The notes below the pieces were generated by a model that saw only the letters and a list, made by a program, of their open reading frames with translations, was not told the origin of the DNA and searched no databases. This document shows positions 33,164 to 42,010 of a stretch of DNA of 47,912 nt, piece after piece (the stretch's first letter is position 1; each line of letters starts with the position of its first letter). This DNA comes from Clostridiales bacterium. Its GTDB lineage: Bacteria; Bacillota; Clostridia; Saccharofermentanales; Saccharofermentanaceae. The DNA lies in the NCBI GenBank assembly GCA_017615325.1, contig JAGAAI010000026.1:1-47912 (forward strand). The letters are read 5' to 3'. Both the position numbers and the translations under genes were made by a program.

Positions 33164-34048
33164 TTGGGTAAAAAGTACGGACGATATTTTACGAGACTCG
33201 TGACATTGCTCTGTCTGCTCTTTGCAACAGGAGTATTCACTGTCTATGCAAACAGCCTGCAAAAGAAGCTGGCTCCCGTCAGTGCTGACGTGATGCCTTC
33301 CGATCAGCTCGCAACTGCCGCAACGACAGAAACTGCTATAACTACGACAACTGAAGAGACGACCGAGGCGACAACGACAGTCGAAGCCACTCCCACACCG
33401 GAGCCCGACTACGTTGAACCCATAATGAAGGAAACCTGGTATAACGGTTATGTGGATCCCAGATCCATACGCGCGGAGATAGTCGTACCCGACGGGGCTG
33501 TTACCGTCCTTGTAAATAAGTACTACACACTGACTGAGGATTACGAACCTGATGATCTCGTAAACCCCAAGCATGCAGGTGAGCAAAAGCTCAGGAAAGA
33601 AGCAGCCGAAGCATACGAAGCCATGTACGATGCATGCAAGGCTGAAGTTGGTCAGGGGATCTATCTTATCTCAGGATACAGGAGCTTTTCGCTTCAGAAG
33701 ACCCTCTTCACGCGTTCCATGAACAAGAGGAGCCTGGCATTTGCCTGCAAGAGAAACGCATATCAGGGAAGATCCGAGCATCAGCTGGGTCTTGCGATGG
33801 ATATAAGTCCCGAAGGTTCCACAGTTATCTCAGATGATTTCGGCAAGACAAAGGTCGGTCAGTGGGTCGATGCCCATTGCCACGAATTTGGCTTCATCCG
33901 CCGCTTCCAGGGCCAGTGGTCAGAAGAGACCGGATACGACAACGAAGCATGGCACTACCGTTATGTCGGTGTTGAACTCGCAACTCATCTTACCGAGAAC
34001 AACATGTCCCTTGAAGCCTACTACGACAAGTGCCAGGTGATGCCATGA
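33164..34048 (+). CDS. D-alanyl-D-alanine carboxypeptidase, VanY/M15 type
   Basis: 294 residues from a TTG start at 33164 with GGGAGG upstream. N-terminal membrane anchor (LVTLLCLLFATGVFTVYA), Thr-rich linker about 52-75, then an M15B peptidase: SGYRS (about 165), zinc motif SEHQLGLAMDIS (about 203-214) and EAWHYRYVG (about 261-269). It trims the terminal D-Ala of peptidoglycan stems outside the cell. No van genes are nearby, so it has a housekeeping role. TTG starts usually lower expression. Confidence 0.9.
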   Translation: MGKKYGRYFTRLVTLLCLLFATGVFTVYANSLQKKLAPVSADVMPSDQLATAATTETAITTTTEETTEATTTVEATPTPEPDYVEPIMKETWYNGYVDPRSIRAEIVVPDGAVTVLVNKYYTLTEDYEPDDLVNPKHAGEQKLRKEAAEAYEAMYDACKAEVGQGIYLISGYRSFSLQKTLFTRSMNKRSLAFACKRNAYQGRSEHQLGLAMDISPEGSTVISDDFGKTKVGQWVDAHCHEFGFIRRFQGQWSEETGYDNEAWHYRYVGVELATHLTENNMSLEAYYDKCQVMP

Positions 34049-34110
34049 TCCTGATATTGATCGTAAGTTTTATCTTAACAAGAATTCGTTGATGCAATCC
34101 TTTTTGCATG

Positions 34111-34119
34111 TGTTATAAT
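34111..34119 (+). promoter_or_regulatory. Promoter of the ribU leader
   Basis: Extended -10 TGTTATAAT (34111-34119) with a poor -35 TTGATG (34089-34094, 19-base gap). The spacer holds a perfect inverted repeat ATGCAA-N6-TTGCAT (34092-34109), a possible operator. Confidence 0.5.
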
Positions 34120-34149
34120 ACCCATCGGCCGGCATAAGACCGGCTGATT

Positions 34150-34281
34150 GAATTCCAAGGCGGGGCGCAATTCCCCGACCGGCGGTGATGTCCCCAGGAC
34201 AAAGCCCGCAACCCTTGCAAAATGCAAGGCTGATGCAGTGAGACTCTGCAGCCGACGGTACAGTCCGGATGAAAGGAGATG
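34150..34281 (+). ncRNA. FMN riboswitch (RFN element)
   Basis: Contains the conserved RFN blocks: GGGGCGCAATTCCCCGACC, GGCGGTGATGTCC, AAGCCCGC, and near the end GCCGACGGTACAGTCCGGAT followed by GAAAGGAG. The last block merges with the ribosome binding site of ribU, so FMN binding probably blocks translation start rather than causing termination; no U-tract hairpin is seen after it. Confidence 0.92.
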
Positions 34282-34287
34282 ATATAT

Positions 34288-34908
34288 ATGGAATCCAAAC
34301 GTAAACCTTTTCTTATCAAGCTCGCGGTGACTGCCGTTCTTACGGCCATGGCATCTGTTCTCATGTACTATGAGATACCCCTGCCCTTCATGCCGCCATT
34401 CCTGAAGTTCGACTTCTCCGAAGTCCCCGTTGTCATAGGCTCTTTTGCGATAGGTCCCATCTGGGGCGTGGTAATTGAACTTTTGAAGAACCTGATCCAC
34501 CTTCCCATGACACAGACGGCAGGTATCGGCGAGATGAGCAACTTCATCACGGGCAGCATCTACGCTGTGACGGCGGGCCTGATCTACAACAAGTTCCACT
34601 CCAAGCCCGGGATCATCCTCTCCACTTCAGTTGCCACCATCGTTCTTGCTCTGGCAGGGATCCCGCTCAACGCATTCGTTACTCTTCCCCTCTACGCCAG
34701 CGTATTGGGATTCACGACTGAAGCGATCGTTGGAATGAGCCAGGCAGTCAACCCTCTCATCACCGACAAGTGGAGCCTGATCATGTGGGGCTTCGTACCC
34801 TTCAATCTCATCAAGGGCATCATCGTCGGAGTGATCACCTTCCTTGTTTCCCTCCCTCTTTCAAGACCTTTGAGAGCCATAAGGCGAAAAGCGGGACTTA
34901 AGACATAA
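34288..34908 (+). CDS. ribU: Riboflavin ECF transporter S component RibU
   Basis: 206 residues from ATG 34288; AAAGGAG ends 9 bases before it, so the in-frame ATG at 34279 is too close to be the start. Six spans. The N-terminal LAVTAVLTAMASVLMYYEIPLP (22 residues, shown here in two parts: LAVTAVLTAMASVL and MYYEIPLP) and LKFDFSEVPVVIGSFAIGP match RibU. It binds riboflavin and pairs with the shared EcfT/EcfA module encoded elsewhere. It is controlled by the FMN riboswitch. Confidence 0.93.
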   Translation: MESKRKPFLIKLAVTAVLTAMASVLMYYEIPLPFMPPFLKFDFSEVPVVIGSFAIGPIWGVVIELLKNLIHLPMTQTAGIGEMSNFITGSIYAVTAGLIYNKFHSKPGIILSTSVATIVLALAGIPLNAFVTLPLYASVLGFTTEAIVGMSQAVNPLITDKWSLIMWGFVPFNLIKGIIVGVITFLVSLPLSRPLRAIRRKAGLKT

Positions 34909-34951
34909 AGCCCTTATCTCATTAAGTTTGTAACACTGTTATAAATCAAAT

Positions 34952-34998
34952 ACCCCCGTCTGTGATATAATCTTCGGGTATATATATCACACGGGGGT
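34952..34998 (+). terminator. Terminator-like hairpin overlapping the ttdA promoter and binding site
   Basis: ACCCCCG (34952-34958), 2-base bulge, TGTGATATA (34961-34969), loop, TATATCACA (34983-34991), CGGGGGT (34992-34998), then TTTAT. It can end ribU transcripts; the 3' arm contains the CGGGGG that serves as binding site of ttdA. Confidence 0.6.
34963..34971 (+). promoter_or_regulatory. Extended -10 promoter of ttdA inside the hairpin
   Basis: TGATATAAT at 34963-34971 lies in the 5' arm of the hairpin. Transcripts starting near 34978 lack that arm, so the binding site stays free. Confidence 0.55.
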
Positions 34999-35003
34999 TT
35001 TAT

Positions 35004-35906
35004 ATGGCATACGATATTGTTACATGCGAAGAACTTTCCGAGCTTTTGTCGTCTTTCATCTGTCATGCATCGGGGCACCTGCCGGACGATGTCAGGGCGA
35101 AGCTCACGGAACTTTCCTCGATAGAAGATGAGGGTTTTGCTCCTGCGATCTACAAGGTCATGAAGCAGAACATGGAACTGGCTGACGAGCTTAAGCGTCC
35201 TTCATGTCAGGACACGGGCATCCCCCAGTTCTTCGTAAGGGTCGGAACAAAATGGCCCTATCTTGATGAGATAGAACCCGCGCTCATAGAAGCGGTTAAG
35301 AAAGCCACCGACAGAGCCCCGTTAAGACATAATGCGGTCGAGGTTTTCGACGAATATAACACAGGCAACAACATAGGTCACAGAGTCCCCTGGATCGACT
35401 GGGAACTCGTAACTGATTCCGACAGACTGGAAGTTTATTTCTACATGGCAGGCGGCGGATGTTCCCTGCCCGGAATGGCTAAGGTCTTAATGCCTTTGGA
35501 AGGCTACGACGGGATCGCAAAACTTGTTTTCGACCAGATGACGTCTTACGGAGTCAACGCATGCCCTCCCTGCCTGGTAGGCATAGGTATCGCAGGATCC
35601 GCTGAGGTCGCAGCCAAATTATCCAAGAAGGCACTCCTTCGCCCTGTAGGTTCACACAACCCCAATCCCAAGGCTGCCAAGATGGAAGAAGACATCGAAG
35701 AAGGTCTTAACAAGATCGGCTTGGGACCCGGAGGATTCGGAGGCAAGATGAGCGTAATGGGGGTCAACATCGAGCAGGCCGCAAGACACCCTGCGACCCT
35801 TGCAATGGGCTTATCCACGGCATGCTGGGCCCACAGGCGCGCAAAGATCTCAATAGCTCCCGATCTTACTTACGAGTTTGTCACACATAAGGGGGTAACT
35901 TTATGA
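35004..35906 (+). CDS. ttdA: Class I fumarase / L(+)-tartrate dehydratase alpha subunit
   Basis: 300 residues. Iron-sulfur hydro-lyase alpha chain: Cys68 in RPSCQDTGIPQFF, Cys153 in GGGCSLPGMAKVL, and ACPPCLVGIG; the APLRHNAVEVFDEYNTG block and the GSHNPNPKA block follow E. coli TtdA closely from memory, and the length (TtdA 303) fits better than the shorter fumarase alpha chains. Together with the beta chain it dehydrates malate or tartrate or hydrates fumarate; the true substrate cannot be read from sequence. The stop overlaps the beta start by 4 bases. Confidence 0.85.
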   Translation: MAYDIVTCEELSELLSSFICHASGHLPDDVRAKLTELSSIEDEGFAPAIYKVMKQNMELADELKRPSCQDTGIPQFFVRVGTKWPYLDEIEPALIEAVKKATDRAPLRHNAVEVFDEYNTGNNIGHRVPWIDWELVTDSDRLEVYFYMAGGGCSLPGMAKVLMPLEGYDGIAKLVFDQMTSYGVNACPPCLVGIGIAGSAEVAAKLSKKALLRPVGSHNPNPKAAKMEEDIEEGLNKIGLGPGGFGGKMSVMGVNIEQAARHPATLAMGLSTACWAHRRAKISIAPDLTYEFVTHKGVTL

Positions 35907-36523
35907 GCGATTTCCATACATTCGAATTTACGACTCCTCTTACTGATGAGGATATAAAGAAAGTACATATAGGTGATGTCATCTACCTGACGGGCGACAT
36001 CGTAACAGGCAGAGACGACGTTCACCACAGGGTAGTAAAAGACAACAGGGAAGTACCTGTTGATCTTGCCGGCAAGGCTATCTTCCACGCAGGTCCCATC
36101 ATGCAGAAGATCGGCGAGGATAAGTTCAAGGTCGTATCTGTAGGACCCACTACTTCCATGAGAATGGAAAGCGCTGAGGCGGAGTTCCTCGCAAAGACCG
36201 GAGTCAAGATAATCATCGGCAAGGGCGGCATGGGCCCCAAGACCACTCAGGGCTGTATCGACAACTGTGCGATCCATACCATCTTCCCCGGAGGCTGCGC
36301 AGTCGTCGCGGCTGAAGAAGTACTTGATGTCGAAGGCGTCGAGTGGGCAGACTTAGGCATGCCTGAAGCGATGTGGAAGCTCAAGGTCAAGGGCTTCGGT
36401 CCTCTTATCGTCTCGATCGATTCCTACGGCGGCAACCTCATAGAAGACAACAAGGTCCGCTTCAATCAGCGTAAAGAGGAAGCCTTGTCAGACCTTAAGG
36501 GCAAACTCGATTTCCTGCACTGA
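35903..36523 (+). CDS. ttdB: Class I fumarase / L(+)-tartrate dehydratase beta subunit
   Basis: 206 residues (E. coli TtdB 201). DVIYLTGDIVTGRDDVHHR, KAIFHAGPIMQK, GPTTSMRMESAEAEFL and IIIGKGGMGPKTTQGC are family signatures of the swivelling beta chain; LGMPEAMWKLKVKGFGPLIV and the NLIEDNK end agree with the TtdB-type. It completes the active site with the alpha subunit. The HAD phosphatase gene starts one base after its stop. Confidence 0.85.
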   Translation: MSDFHTFEFTTPLTDEDIKKVHIGDVIYLTGDIVTGRDDVHHRVVKDNREVPVDLAGKAIFHAGPIMQKIGEDKFKVVSVGPTTSMRMESAEAEFLAKTGVKIIIGKGGMGPKTTQGCIDNCAIHTIFPGGCAVVAAEEVLDVEGVEWADLGMPEAMWKLKVKGFGPLIVSIDSYGGNLIEDNKVRFNQRKEEALSDLKGKLDFLH

Positions 36524-36524
36524 G

Positions 36525-37214
36525 ATGAAAGCATTACCCGGCGCAAAAGATCTTTCCAAAAAATACTCGGGGTTCCTCTTCGACCTGGACGGGACACTCC
36601 TTGATTCCATGCACGCATGGGTCGAGGCGGACAGGTCTTTCTTAGGCAAAAGAGGCTTTGAAGTCACGCCTGATTACACCGAGTTCGTAAAGACAAATTC
36701 AGCCGAAAGATCAGCCATTTATACGATCGAAAGATTCAATCTCGACATGACGATAGATGAAGTCATAGCGGAGTGGCTCGATTTTGTTAAGGACGAATAT
36801 GCCCACCATATAAAGCTTAAGGAAGGTGCAGGTGAATTCTTAAGACAGGCAGCGGAAGCCGGTATCCGCTTGGGTGCTGCCACGGCTCTTGATGAAGGGA
36901 ACGCTTTATCGGCTCTTAAGAACAACCGGATCCTGGATTACTTCGGAAGAGTCTATACCCTTTCTGAACACGATACGGATTCCGAGATATCATCCAACAA
37001 GACCGAACCTGATTTCTATCTTGCAGCTATAAAAGCATGCGGCATAGAAGACGACCCTTCGAGGATCCTCGTTTTCGATGATGTCCCCGATGCGTTAAAA
37101 GCTGCAAAGGAAGCAGGCTTTGCTGTCTGCGGTGTGTACGATAAAGTAGGAACGGGAGCAAGATCAGGATTGGACTTTTGTGACTACTCTATAATATCGT
37201 TTCCCATATCGTAA
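36525..37214 (+). CDS. HAD-family phosphatase
   Basis: 229 residues. Motif I FDLDGTLLDSM (Asp20, Asp22), motif II about GAATALDEGNA, motif III Lys in NKTEPDFY and motif IV LVFDDVPDAL. It has a helical cap between motifs I and II, as in beta-phosphoglucomutase/phosphoglycolate-phosphatase-like enzymes. The substrate is unknown. It directly follows ttdB and is probably cotranscribed; it may repair a damaged metabolite of that pathway. Confidence 0.85.
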   Translation: MKALPGAKDLSKKYSGFLFDLDGTLLDSMHAWVEADRSFLGKRGFEVTPDYTEFVKTNSAERSAIYTIERFNLDMTIDEVIAEWLDFVKDEYAHHIKLKEGAGEFLRQAAEAGIRLGAATALDEGNALSALKNNRILDYFGRVYTLSEHDTDSEISSNKTEPDFYLAAIKACGIEDDPSRILVFDDVPDALKAAKEAGFAVCGVYDKVGTGARSGLDFCDYSIISFPIS

Positions 37215-37310
37215 TGTTTTATTATTTCTTCTTTAATAGTTTTGCAAAATATACCTGTGATAATATATTTGGAAATATTCCTGATTACTATCGTCGGAGG
37301 GTTTTAACGG

Positions 37311-39155
37311 GTGGCACGAGGTAACGAGAGATCTTTCCTTTCGGGGAAGGCAGCATACTTCATTACAATGATCATATTGACCTTGGGCTTTATCGCGCTC
37401 CTGGCCCTTCACTGCATCTTGAGGAATGAGAACTATTCCATCATCTTCCTCTTCATAACGATGCTAATTTCTTTTGCCATAAATCTCCTTTACGACAAGT
37501 TCGGATTCTATGCATCCTTTGCCTTAAACTTCATCCAGTCCATGATCTATATCTACGAGATCGCAACCCAGGGAAGGATAAATTCGCGCATGCTCTTAAT
37601 AGGTACTTTCCTTATCATGGCGATCAACCTGGCGCTCCAGTTCTACAGAGTCCGCATCCTCTCCCAGGCAACAGGCGAACTTGAGAAGAAGAAGAAAATG
37701 CGCTCCGATGAGATAGCAAAATCTCTGGAACAGGACATGAACGAGAATCCTTCTCTTATCGCAAACTACAACAACGCAAGCAAGAACGGTGCTTCCGTTT
37801 ACGACCTTTCGGTCATGCCTCATCTGGATCCCCTTACGACACTTCCCGGACGTGATATGGTCCGTGACAAGATCGACCGCATGATCATGGGAACGAATTC
37901 GTCCAAGAACGACAACGGATCCTATACCACGGATTCAAAGTTCATGGTCATCTACCTTTCCGTTGACAACGCATCGAAGCTCGCAGACATAACAGGCAAC
38001 TGTTACATGGATCTTTTTATCCAGAACATCTCCCACAGATTGAGAGAAGCCTGTGATCCTTCTGACATGCTGGCGCGCGCAACGGACGCTCAGTTCATAA
38101 TCCTGTCCAAGAGGATCCTTCCCGAAGACAAGCTCGAAGCCTATATCGATAAACTGACAAAGAGGATCCTCCGCGCTCTCTGCGCAGGTCTCGATTCTCT
38201 TCCTACCGTAATATCCTACGGTACGGCTTCCTACCCCACGCAGGGACGCGACGGCGGCTCTCTCATAACCTATGCGGAGATGAACCGCAAAGTCTTCTAC
38301 GACAATACCGACACGGTTCCTTACCCGGTCAATTCCCAAAGCAGCAAGACTGATCCTTCGTCCCCGTCTTCATCCGAAGATTCTTTCTCTTTTGAAGGCA
38401 TGACACGTGACGGGATCATATCGGTATTTGAAGAAGCGATCTCCTCAGGCAACCTTTATATGTCCTATCAGCCCTACTACACCAGCGAGCGCAAGCTCCT
38501 GGGCATAGAGGCGTTCCTGAGGCTGCGCAAGGGCAACGAACTCGTTCCTCCTTCTATCTTCCTGGCTGCCGCCGAGCATGCAGGCTACATGAACAGGATC
38601 AGTTCCTTCTCACTGGAAGAAGCGCTGGGCGTGATCGCCAAAGCCAATGAGATCATTCCTGAATTATCACTTAATCTCAACATATCGGCTTCGCAGTTCT
38701 CGCTCCCGGATTTCATCCCGCAATTCAACAATGCGATATCCAACACCGGAGCTTCGATCGCAAACCTGATCCTGGATGTCCCTGAGGCTACGCTTCTTTC
38801 CGAACTCGATACAATAAGGAACACGATCGAAAAACTGTCAGGCATGGGCGTAAGGATGGCACTGAACAATTTCGGAAGCGGTTATTCATCTTTCAACACG
38901 ATCCCTCTCCTGCCGATCTCGGTTGTAAAGCTCGATGCGTCTTTCACGTCCAACATACCCACGCGTGCCGACGTAAGAGTCCTAACAACATCCGTTATAT
39001 CCGTTCTTCACGACATAGACATCTCCGTCTGCGCTACCGGCATCGAAAACGCAGAACAGTACAATTACCTGGCCGGCGCAGGCTGTGATTATTTCCAGGG
39101 AACATACATGTCGGAAGAGGTCAGGGGCGACCGCTTTATCACATCTCTTTCGTAA
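37311..39155 (+). CDS. Membrane GGDEF-EAL protein with degenerate active sites
   Basis: 614 residues; GTG start with GGAGGG about 9 bases upstream. Four or five N-terminal spans (FITMIILTLGFIALLAL and on), a diguanylate-cyclase-like domain about 175-330 (LTTLPGRDMVRDKI), where the GGDEF loop reads RATDAQFIIL, then an EAL-like domain about 365-610 with IEAFLRL for EAL, NISASQFSLP, NNFGSGYSS for DDFGTGYS and VKLDASF for KID. Key metal ligands are replaced, so neither synthesis nor hydrolysis of c-di-GMP is expected; a binding or scaffold role is more likely. Single gene. Confidence 0.85.
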   Translation: MARGNERSFLSGKAAYFITMIILTLGFIALLALHCILRNENYSIIFLFITMLISFAINLLYDKFGFYASFALNFIQSMIYIYEIATQGRINSRMLLIGTFLIMAINLALQFYRVRILSQATGELEKKKKMRSDEIAKSLEQDMNENPSLIANYNNASKNGASVYDLSVMPHLDPLTTLPGRDMVRDKIDRMIMGTNSSKNDNGSYTTDSKFMVIYLSVDNASKLADITGNCYMDLFIQNISHRLREACDPSDMLARATDAQFIILSKRILPEDKLEAYIDKLTKRILRALCAGLDSLPTVISYGTASYPTQGRDGGSLITYAEMNRKVFYDNTDTVPYPVNSQSSKTDPSSPSSSEDSFSFEGMTRDGIISVFEEAISSGNLYMSYQPYYTSERKLLGIEAFLRLRKGNELVPPSIFLAAAEHAGYMNRISSFSLEEALGVIAKANEIIPELSLNLNISASQFSLPDFIPQFNNAISNTGASIANLILDVPEATLLSELDTIRNTIEKLSGMGVRMALNNFGSGYSSFNTIPLLPISVVKLDASFTSNIPTRADVRVLTTSVISVLHDIDISVCATGIENAEQYNYLAGAGCDYFQGTYMSEEVRGDRFITSLS

Positions 39156-39158
39156 ATC

Positions 39159-39740
39159 TCATCTGATGCCAAGATCAGATAAAACCCGGGCAAGACGCGC
39201 AACGGGTAATCCGACCACGTTAAGATAGTCTCCGTCTATCTTCTCCACGAGCAAAGCGCCTTGAGTCTGTATCCCGTATCCTCCCGCCTTATCGTAGGGA
39301 TCAGGGGTATTGATATAATCCTCTATCAGCTTATCCATATAGGGGGAAGGATCGTAGAACCTGACCTTCGTCTCTTCAGTAAAAGATATAACCTTCTCAC
39401 CAATGACAACGGCCACTCCCGTAGCAACGACATGTTCAATACCGGAGAGCATCGTCAGCATCTCGCGCGCTTCATCCTTATCGACGGGTTTGCCCAGGAT
39501 CTTACCCCTGGCAATGACAGAAGTATCAGCACCTATAACGGCATCTTCAGGATGAGTTTTTGCAATAGCCAAAGCCTTCTCCAAAGCTAAGGCTTCACTT
39601 ACCTTAAGAGGGTCTTCATCCTTAAGGGATTCTTCTATGGCGCGCTCATCAATATCGGCGGCTTCGATATCAAAACCGCCGATAATGAGATTCATTAACT
39701 CTTTGCGTCTCGGTGAGAGACTTGCCAGGATCACCCTCAT
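39159..39740 (-). CDS. maf: Maf-type nucleoside triphosphate pyrophosphatase
   Basis: 193 residues. ASLSPRRKELM at the start, catalytic region VIGADTSVIARGKILGKP, MLTMLSG, YGIQTQGALLVEKIDGDYLNVVGLP (read as two blocks: YGIQTQGALLVEKIDG and DYLNVVGLP). House-cleaning enzyme that hydrolyses non-canonical NTPs such as dTTP/UTP or modified nucleotides. It overlaps the upstream epimerase gene by 4 bases. Confidence 0.92.
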   Translation of the reverse strand: MRVILASLSPRRKELMNLIIGGFDIEAADIDERAIEESLKDEDPLKVSEALALEKALAIAKTHPEDAVIGADTSVIARGKILGKPVDKDEAREMLTMLSGIEHVVATGVAVVIGEKVISFTEETKVRFYDPSPYMDKLIEDYINTPDPYDKAGGYGIQTQGALLVEKIDGDYLNVVGLPVARLARVLSDLGIR

Positions 39741-41839
39741 GTCTGATCTCCGCCAAGATCATCAAGATCGTCAAGGTCTAAGAGAAGATCATCAGGATTT
39801 TCGATCGGAGGCATCGTCTCCCAGATAGGTCTGTTAAGTGTCGGAAGTGCTTCTTCCTCTACTGTTTCTAAAGCTTCTTCAGTTGCTTCTTCAATGATCT
39901 GTTCAGCTTCTTCTGCAGCAGGCTCCTCAACAGCAACAGTTTCTTCAACTGCTTCTTCAACAGTCTCTTCGACTGCTTCAGGGATCTCAATGTCTTCTAC
40001 TACCAGATCCTCAGAAGGTGCTTCCTCGATAACAGATTCAGCTACTTCTTCAGCTTCTTCGATTACAACCTCTGCTTCTTCTTCGATTACAAGATCTGCT
40101 TCCTCAGAAACTTCTTCAGTTAGTTCGGCTGCGATCTCTTCTGCATCAGAAACAACTTCTTCCGTTTCCTCTTCAACTGTCTCGGCAACTTCCTCAGTGA
40201 TCTCTAAAGCAGGTTCTTCTGCGATCTCTTCTACTGCCTCTTCAGTTTCAATCACAATTTCTTCTGTAACTTCTTCTGCTTCGGGGACTTCTTCGATGAT
40301 CTCTTCTGCTGCTTCAACAGGAGCTTCCTCTACTGCTTCTTCGACCTCTTCTACAGTTTCTTCAATTGCTTCCGTTGCTTCTTCTGCAACTTCTTCAATT
40401 ACTTCTTCTGTAGTTTCTTCTGCAAGCTCTTCAACTGCTTCTTCTGTTGCTTCAGCTGCTTCTTCAACAACATCAACTGCTGTATCTTCGATGTTCTCAA
40501 CTGTCTCTTCGACAACTTCTTCAGCTGTCTCAGCTACAGCTTCCTCTTCCTTGATCTCTTCTTCAACAGGCTTGTCTTCTTCTTTTTCTTCCTTCTTGAG
40601 ATCAACCTTGCCTTCAGCTACGCCTCTTGTAAAGAAAGTGGTTCTGGGAGCATACTTATTGACTTTCTCCTCTTCCTTCTTATCTTCAGCTTCAGGCTTT
40701 ACTTCGCTTGCAGGTTTGCTTTCTTCTTTCTTCTCTTCCTTCGCGTCCTCTGTTGCCTTCCTGGCAGCAACTATGGCAGCCGTTGCAGAACCTCTCTCAG
40801 CAGGACCTGCAGCCGTATCGGCAGCAAGATCAGCCATAGACATCTCAGGCATCGTACCTGTCTTAAGGAAGTCGATGCTGTCACTAATGGACTGGCCGAA
40901 ATCGACATTACCGTCGTTCATGTACATCGCGCCTGTACCTTCGTACTTGGTATCAGGATTATCCTGGAACAAAGCATAGATGTGCTTCGGATTGTCCTTG
41001 TGAGTCCTTCTGTAATAAGCATCAACGAACTTGGATAAGGGCTTGCTCATGAGGAGCCTTGATGCCGTCTTGATAGGAGCATCGATTCCCTCGATCTCAT
41101 TGACCTTCTCGAAAAATTCCATACTGGTCTTGTATTCGCCGCTGATGATATAACCGGATCCGGGCTCGCCTTCCTCTGTGAGAGATACCATTGCCGTTGC
41201 AACGTCTCTTACGTCAACGAAAGCATGTCCGCCGCCCTTAACGGGATGAACACCCTTGAGGTAGCTGTTGAGGATCTTGTTGATCTCATAATCCTGTGAA
41301 TAACCGGGGCCGATGATAAATGTAGGAAGTACCATAACGGCATTGAGTCTGTTAAGTGCAACCTTCTCCAGGATATATGCGGCAGCTTCCGCTTTTGTTT
41401 TCGCGTAATCACCTTCAGCCTTGTTCCTGTTAAAGTGGATCGATACACCTTCACCCTTAACGGATGAATCAAGAGCATATGCAGAACCTAAGTAGACCAG
41501 TCTTCCGACTTTTCTCTTGAGGCACATATCAACTATGTTCTGTGCACCCGTGACGTTAACACGTCGCATTATCAGATTGCTCTCAGGGGACATCGAGATA
41601 TATTCGTCTGCGTGTATCAGGACCGAGTGTCTCGGATCCTCAAGATCGAAGAAATCCATCATGGATTCTTTATCTGTTGAGATACCATAGCAGATCTTTA
41701 CATCAGCATCCAGGTATTCCGATACATCCGCCTTTTCCGACATCAATATACGGACCTTCGCACCCTGCTCAAGGAGCATGCCAATAATCAGTTTGCCGAG
41801 CGCACCGGCGCCTCCTGTAACCAGATATTCAGAATACAT
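39737..41839 (-). CDS. NAD-dependent epimerase/dehydratase with long acidic repeat tail
   Basis: 700 residues. Residues 1-340 are an extended SDR: dinucleotide motif VTGGAGALGKLI (6-17), Ser/Tyr/Lys triad with YAKTKAEA (about 144-151), LPTFIIGPGYSQDYEI. Residues about 345-680 are an Ala/Glu/Val repeat (units like EEVAEE, VEEAVEE) with net strong negative charge, then a short conserved-looking tail PTLNRPIWETMPPIE plus DDLLLDLDDLDDL. The tail doubles normal length. Substrate unknown. First gene of a two-gene unit with maf. Confidence 0.85.
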   Translation of the reverse strand: MYSEYLVTGGAGALGKLIIGMLLEQGAKVRILMSEKADVSEYLDADVKICYGISTDKESMMDFFDLEDPRHSVLIHADEYISMSPESNLIMRRVNVTGAQNIVDMCLKRKVGRLVYLGSAYALDSSVKGEGVSIHFNRNKAEGDYAKTKAEAAAYILEKVALNRLNAVMVLPTFIIGPGYSQDYEINKILNSYLKGVHPVKGGGHAFVDVRDVATAMVSLTEEGEPGSGYIISGEYKTSMEFFEKVNEIEGIDAPIKTASRLLMSKPLSKFVDAYYRRTHKDNPKHIYALFQDNPDTKYEGTGAMYMNDGNVDFGQSISDSIDFLKTGTMPEMSMADLAADTAAGPAERGSATAAIVAARKATEDAKEEKKEESKPASEVKPEAEDKKEEEKVNKYAPRTTFFTRGVAEGKVDLKKEEKEEDKPVEEEIKEEEAVAETAEEVVEETVENIEDTAVDVVEEAAEATEEAVEELAEETTEEVIEEVAEEATEAIEETVEEVEEAVEEAPVEAAEEIIEEVPEAEEVTEEIVIETEEAVEEIAEEPALEITEEVAETVEEETEEVVSDAEEIAAELTEEVSEEADLVIEEEAEVVIEEAEEVAESVIEEAPSEDLVVEDIEIPEAVEETVEEAVEETVAVEEPAAEEAEQIIEEATEEALETVEEEALPTLNRPIWETMPPIENPDDLLLDLDDLDDLGGDQT

Positions 41840-41975
41840 ATATCATCCTCCGATCTGTGATCAAATGGGGCTTGAAAGCCGCCCGCATTGACGGATTATG
41901 TATATTTTACCACCCTTTGAATATATGGGGTAAGTCTCAAGTCAATATTTTATTAACTAACTGTAAAAGTTTGTG

Positions 41976-42004
41976 TTGACAAAATAAGGGCTTGGGTTTA
42001 TTCT
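41976..42004 (+). promoter_or_regulatory. Strong promoter of the T-box leader
   Basis: Consensus TTGACA (41976-41981), 17 bases, TATTCT (41999-42004). Transcription should begin near 42011, giving a leader of about 358 bases. Confidence 0.75.
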
Positions 42005-42010
42005 TGGTCT

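Noticed and set aside
35004..36523. Calling the hydro-lyase pair fumarase with certainty
   Set aside because: Lengths and blocks fit TtdA/TtdB at least as well; the substrate cannot be decided from sequence.
39894..40979. Long plus-strand open frame of Ser/Thr/Ala-rich sequence (361 codons)
   Set aside because: It is the antisense of the acidic repeat tail of the epimerase; the repeated codons GAA/GTT/GCT leave the opposite strand free of stops. There is no ribosome binding site and no domain.
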